From Streptomyces phaeofaciens (GTDB taxonomy: Bacteria; Actinomycetota; Actinomycetes; Streptomycetales; Streptomycetaceae), in assembly GCF_014648915.1 (NCBI RefSeq), contig NZ_BMSA01000042.1:1-64000 (forward strand): a stretch of DNA of 64,000 bases, given 5' to 3'. Positions 62,024-64,000 of the stretch are shown piece by piece. Below the pieces are notes generated by a model that did no database searches, had not been told where the DNA came from, and was given only the letters and a program-made list of their open reading frames with translations. Positions within the stretch are counted from its first letter, which is position 1; every line of letters begins with the position of its first letter. The position numbers and the translations under genes are program-made.

Positions 62024-62890
62024 TCAGGGCGTGGGGACGGGGGTGTGGGTGAGCTCTTGGGCCCGGCGGGCGATGAGCGGGGCGAGGGTGGGATGGACGC
62101 CTCGGGAGCAGGCCTGGAGGAGCTGGGCGAGAGCGACGAGTTCGCCGGTCCGGCCGGCGTCCGTGTCCAGGACGTGGGCGAACTCGCGCCGCACACGGGC
62201 GGCGGTCGCCGGTGCGGCGAGCGAGTACGCGTGAAGCAGGCCCACGTCGTAGCCGACGGGGAGGCGCACCCAGTTCTCCCAGTCCAACAGGACCAGAGGC
62301 GCACCGGTGAGGTTCGCCCAGTGCAGATCGGCGTGCCCGGTCGTCGTTTCACGGATCCGGACGGGGTCGATGCTGAGGAACCGTTGGTAGTTCCGGTCGA
62401 CCCAGTTCTGGCGTACGGATTCCCGGTCGGTGGGCACCGTCGCGAGCGTGCCGAGCGCGGACTTCAGCTCCGCCCACCAGGCGTCGGGCAGCGCGATGTC
62501 CTGGTCGAGAGCGGGAGTGCCGCTGGTGACCGGTGGGACGGGCACGTACTCGGTGAGCTCCGCCCGATAGGCGACGTCCGGCGAGGTCCAGTCGAGGACG
62601 CCGCGAAGCCGCGGCCTGGGTACCGACCGGGGCACATGCGTGTCCGCGGTCTCCGTCCCCTCCCACAGCCGTCCGCCCGCCTTGTCTGCCTCCGCAGAGA
62701 CGACCCGCAGCCAGCAGTCCCCCGCTCGGCGCCCCAGGGTGCGGCCCTGCCACCCCCACACCTCCGTGCCCGACGCGGACACCTGGAACTGCCGGGCGGC
62801 GGCCGCGTGCGCGCGACGCATCCGTTCTCGATCACCACGCTCTGTCGGTGCGACGAACACCGCCTCGTGTACCGCCCGTTCCACCGTCAC
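62024..62890 (-). CDS. Phosphotransferase of the aminoglycoside-phosphotransferase fold
   Basis: A 288-residue kinase-fold protein. The catalytic loop is TTGHADLHWANLTG (His-x-Asp-x4-Asn) and the metal loop is LVLLDWENWVRLP (in place of DFG). The N-terminal lobe is short but has VSGTEVWGWQ-type strands (ASGTEVWGWQGRTLGRRAGD). The substrate is unknown. The GTG at 62890 overlaps the stop of the methyltransferase gene by 4 bp, and its own stop lies 17 bp before the PIG-L remnant, so these genes formed one operon. Confidence 0.8.
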   Translation of the reverse strand: MTVERAVHEAVFVAPTERGDRERMRRAHAAAARQFQVSASGTEVWGWQGRTLGRRAGDCWLRVVSAEADKAGGRLWEGTETADTHVPRSVPRPRLRGVLDWTSPDVAYRAELTEYVPVPPVTSGTPALDQDIALPDAWWAELKSALGTLATVPTDRESVRQNWVDRNYQRFLSIDPVRIRETTTGHADLHWANLTGAPLVLLDWENWVRLPVGYDVGLLHAYSLAAPATAARVRREFAHVLDTDAGRTGELVALAQLLQACSRGVHPTLAPLIARRAQELTHTPVPTP

Positions 62891-64000
62891 ACCCCCTCCG
62901 TCACGACGTCGGCCCCGGGGTGCTCAGCAGAGCGGGGCGGCGGCACGTCACGCCCCGGCCACCGGAACACCAGGCGGCAGAGATCCTTGTCCAGGACGTC
63001 GCCGGCGGGCAGCGCGTCGTCGGGCGTGCCGGCCGGGTGGACCGTCAGGACGGGATCGGCGTGCTTGTCGTTGTCGTCTGCGCGGACGTGACGGTCCCAG
63101 GCCAAAACCGTGGCCACCAGCCGCTCGGCGAGCGCGGGACCCTGCTCGCCGAAAGCGTGGACAGTCCACTCCCATTCCTTGTCCTGCGGGCTGTCACCGT
63201 CCTTGGTCTGGACGTGGATCAGGTAGGCGAGCGAGGCGTCGCCGACGATCGCGGGGGCGTCCCGGTCCTTCGCGATGGCGGTCACGCCCTCCTCCGGTTC
63301 CTGGTGGGCGGCCAGGCGGCAGAAGCCGGACAGGGTGGTGGCCGCGTACAGCTGCAGGGAACCGAAGTAGGCGTTGGCTCCCATAGTCGCGCCCGTGGGG
63401 ACCTCGTGCCGCGGCCCGCGCAGCGCCTCCTCCAAGCCCGTCGTATCGGCGGCGATGCCGTGCTCGAAGCGAAGCGTCAGGCCGCCGTCGAGGAAGGAGA
63501 GGACCGGGATGTTGCGCGCCTGCTGTCCTTGGTCGCGGACGAATCCGCAGTACGTGAAGTGGCGGGCGTGCAGCACCTGGCCGCGCCGCTCGAACGTGAC
63601 CGCTCGGGTGTAGCCGCCCATCTCCAGCGGCAGGACCAGGCAGCCGCCCTCGGCCAGCTGCTCCCGCCAGGCCGGGGCGATGTCCCAGCAGTTGTAGGTG
63701 ATCAGGCTGGCGTCGAAGCTGCCCCGCGGCACGAGGTGAGCGGGGGCGCCGAGGGCGGCGTCGGCTTCGACGGCTGTGACGCGTCCGCTGCCGGCCTCCG
63801 TGAGGAACCGGCGGGTGCGGCGCACGACCCACGGGTCGATGTCGACGGTGACCACGCGTCCGCCGGGTCCGGTGACGTGAGCGATCAGCTCGGCGTTGTA
63901 GCCGCCGGATCCCGCCTCGAACACCACCCCGCCTGGCTCCAGGCCCAGATGCTCGATCATGTCGGCCTGGAGCCAGGCCGCGGACACCGAGCTGATCGCC
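62887..64000 (-). CDS. FxLD-system-type protein-isoaspartate-like methyltransferase (cut by window edge)
   Basis: At least 370 residues, 5' end beyond the window. SAM motif I is VVFEAGSGGYNAELIAHV, with the acidic loop VVTVDIDPWVVRRTRRFL and RVTAVEADAALGAPAH. The Tyr/Trp stretch SLITYNCWDIAPAWREQLAE and RHFTYCGFVRDQGQQARNIP are characteristic of the methyltransferases annotated as FxLD system, found beside FxLD lanthipeptide genes; relatives modify Asp residues in ribosomal peptides. It is the first visible gene of the leftward operon with the kinase and PIG-L genes. No lanthipeptide precursor or LanB/LanC gene is in the window. Confidence 0.8.
   Translation of the reverse strand, partial: AISSVSAAWLQADMIEHLGLEPGGVVFEAGSGGYNAELIAHVTGPGGRVVTVDIDPWVVRRTRRFLTEAGSGRVTAVEADAALGAPAHLVPRGSFDASLITYNCWDIAPAWREQLAEGGCLVLPLEMGGYTRAVTFERRGQVLHARHFTYCGFVRDQGQQARNIPVLSFLDGGLTLRFEHGIAADTTGLEEALRGPRHEVPTGATMGANAYFGSLQLYAATTLSGFCRLAAHQEPEEGVTAIAKDRDAPAIVGDASLAYLIHVQTKDGDSPQDKEWEWTVHAFGEQGPALAERLVATVLAWDRHVRADDNDKHADPVLTVHPAGTPDDALPAGDVLDKDLCRLVFRWPGRDVPPPRSAEHPGADVVTEGV

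Noticed and set aside
62887..64000. FxLD lanthipeptide cluster
   Set aside because: Only the methyltransferase type is present; no precursor, LanB or LanC is seen in the window, so the cluster call would be unsupported.

Overview
The window looks like accessory chromosome from Streptomyces or a close relative. The evidence is very high G+C, G/C-rich third codon positions, GTG/TTG starts after GGAGG-type ribosome sites, and typical actinomycete families: Dps, DUF2630, SsgA-like, LAL-LuxR, SARP with NB-ARC, DUF5133, Ku, STAS, DUF3618/DUF4235, and an FxLD-type methyltransferase. Insertion-sequence debris and decayed genes are frequent, as expected for a chromosome arm or an island-rich segment. 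I saw no tRNA, rRNA or CRISPR array.

Layout. 0-5.1 kb: start of a glucose-6-phosphate dehydrogenase gene (cut by the window edge), DUF2630, Dps, a universal stress protein, a broken WhiB-like gene, an SsgA-like protein and a coiled-coil/winged-helix protein. 5.2-8.85 kb: a replication module (primase-polymerase, SF3 helicase and a small protein, overlapping by 4 bp) behind an iteron-rich, hairpin-rich, partly A+T-rich segment that looks like an origin. 9.2-12.9 kb: alpha/beta hydrolase and LAL regulator. 13.5-18 kb: an IS630-type element carrying a passenger gene, a frameshifted IS5-type transposase, an orphan colicin-immunity-like gene and a 166-bp direct repeat.

18.06-34.96 kb is the most interesting part: a one-directional block, lower in G+C and rich in TTA codons, that I read as a biosynthetic cluster I cannot match to a known product. 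It encodes a PAP2-type membrane phosphatase, a PEP-synthase/rifampin-phosphotransferase-like dikinase, a nucleotidyltransferase with a PqqD/RRE-like middle, an acyl-thioester-reductase-like protein, a nucleoside-diphosphate-kinase-like protein, a UbiA prenyltransferase, an amidohydrolase, a Ppm-type methyltransferase, an F420-type oxidoreductase, an SCP2 lipid carrier, an AfsA-like double-hotdog protein, KAS III, ACP and KAS II. The gene set suggests a short acyl chain made on the ACP, joined to a second unit by the AfsA-like and UbiA enzymes, with phosphorylated or nucleotide-activated intermediates. An IS5 remnant splits the block at 24 kb.

35-47 kb: more IS5, IS607 (tnpA/tnpB) and IS3 remnants around DUF5133, Ku, a STAS anti-anti-sigma protein, an ECF sigma factor with a probable membrane partner, a TetR regulator and a large TTA-containing SARP. 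47-53.3 kb: redox and detoxification-type genes (chloroperoxidase-like hydrolase, SRPBCC, metallo-beta-lactamase fold, aldo/keto reductase, flavodoxin-like reductase). An ACCGGT-centred palindrome lies upstream of the TetR, flavodoxin and stress-protein genes. 53.7-64 kb: hypotheticals, a holin-X/DUF3618/DUF4235 operon, a PAP2 phosphatase, an EstB-like serine hydrolase, and many truncated genes (CorA, BrkB, S33 peptidase, radical SAM, PIG-L, APH) leading to an intact kinase-fold gene and an FxLD-type methyltransferase cut by the window end.
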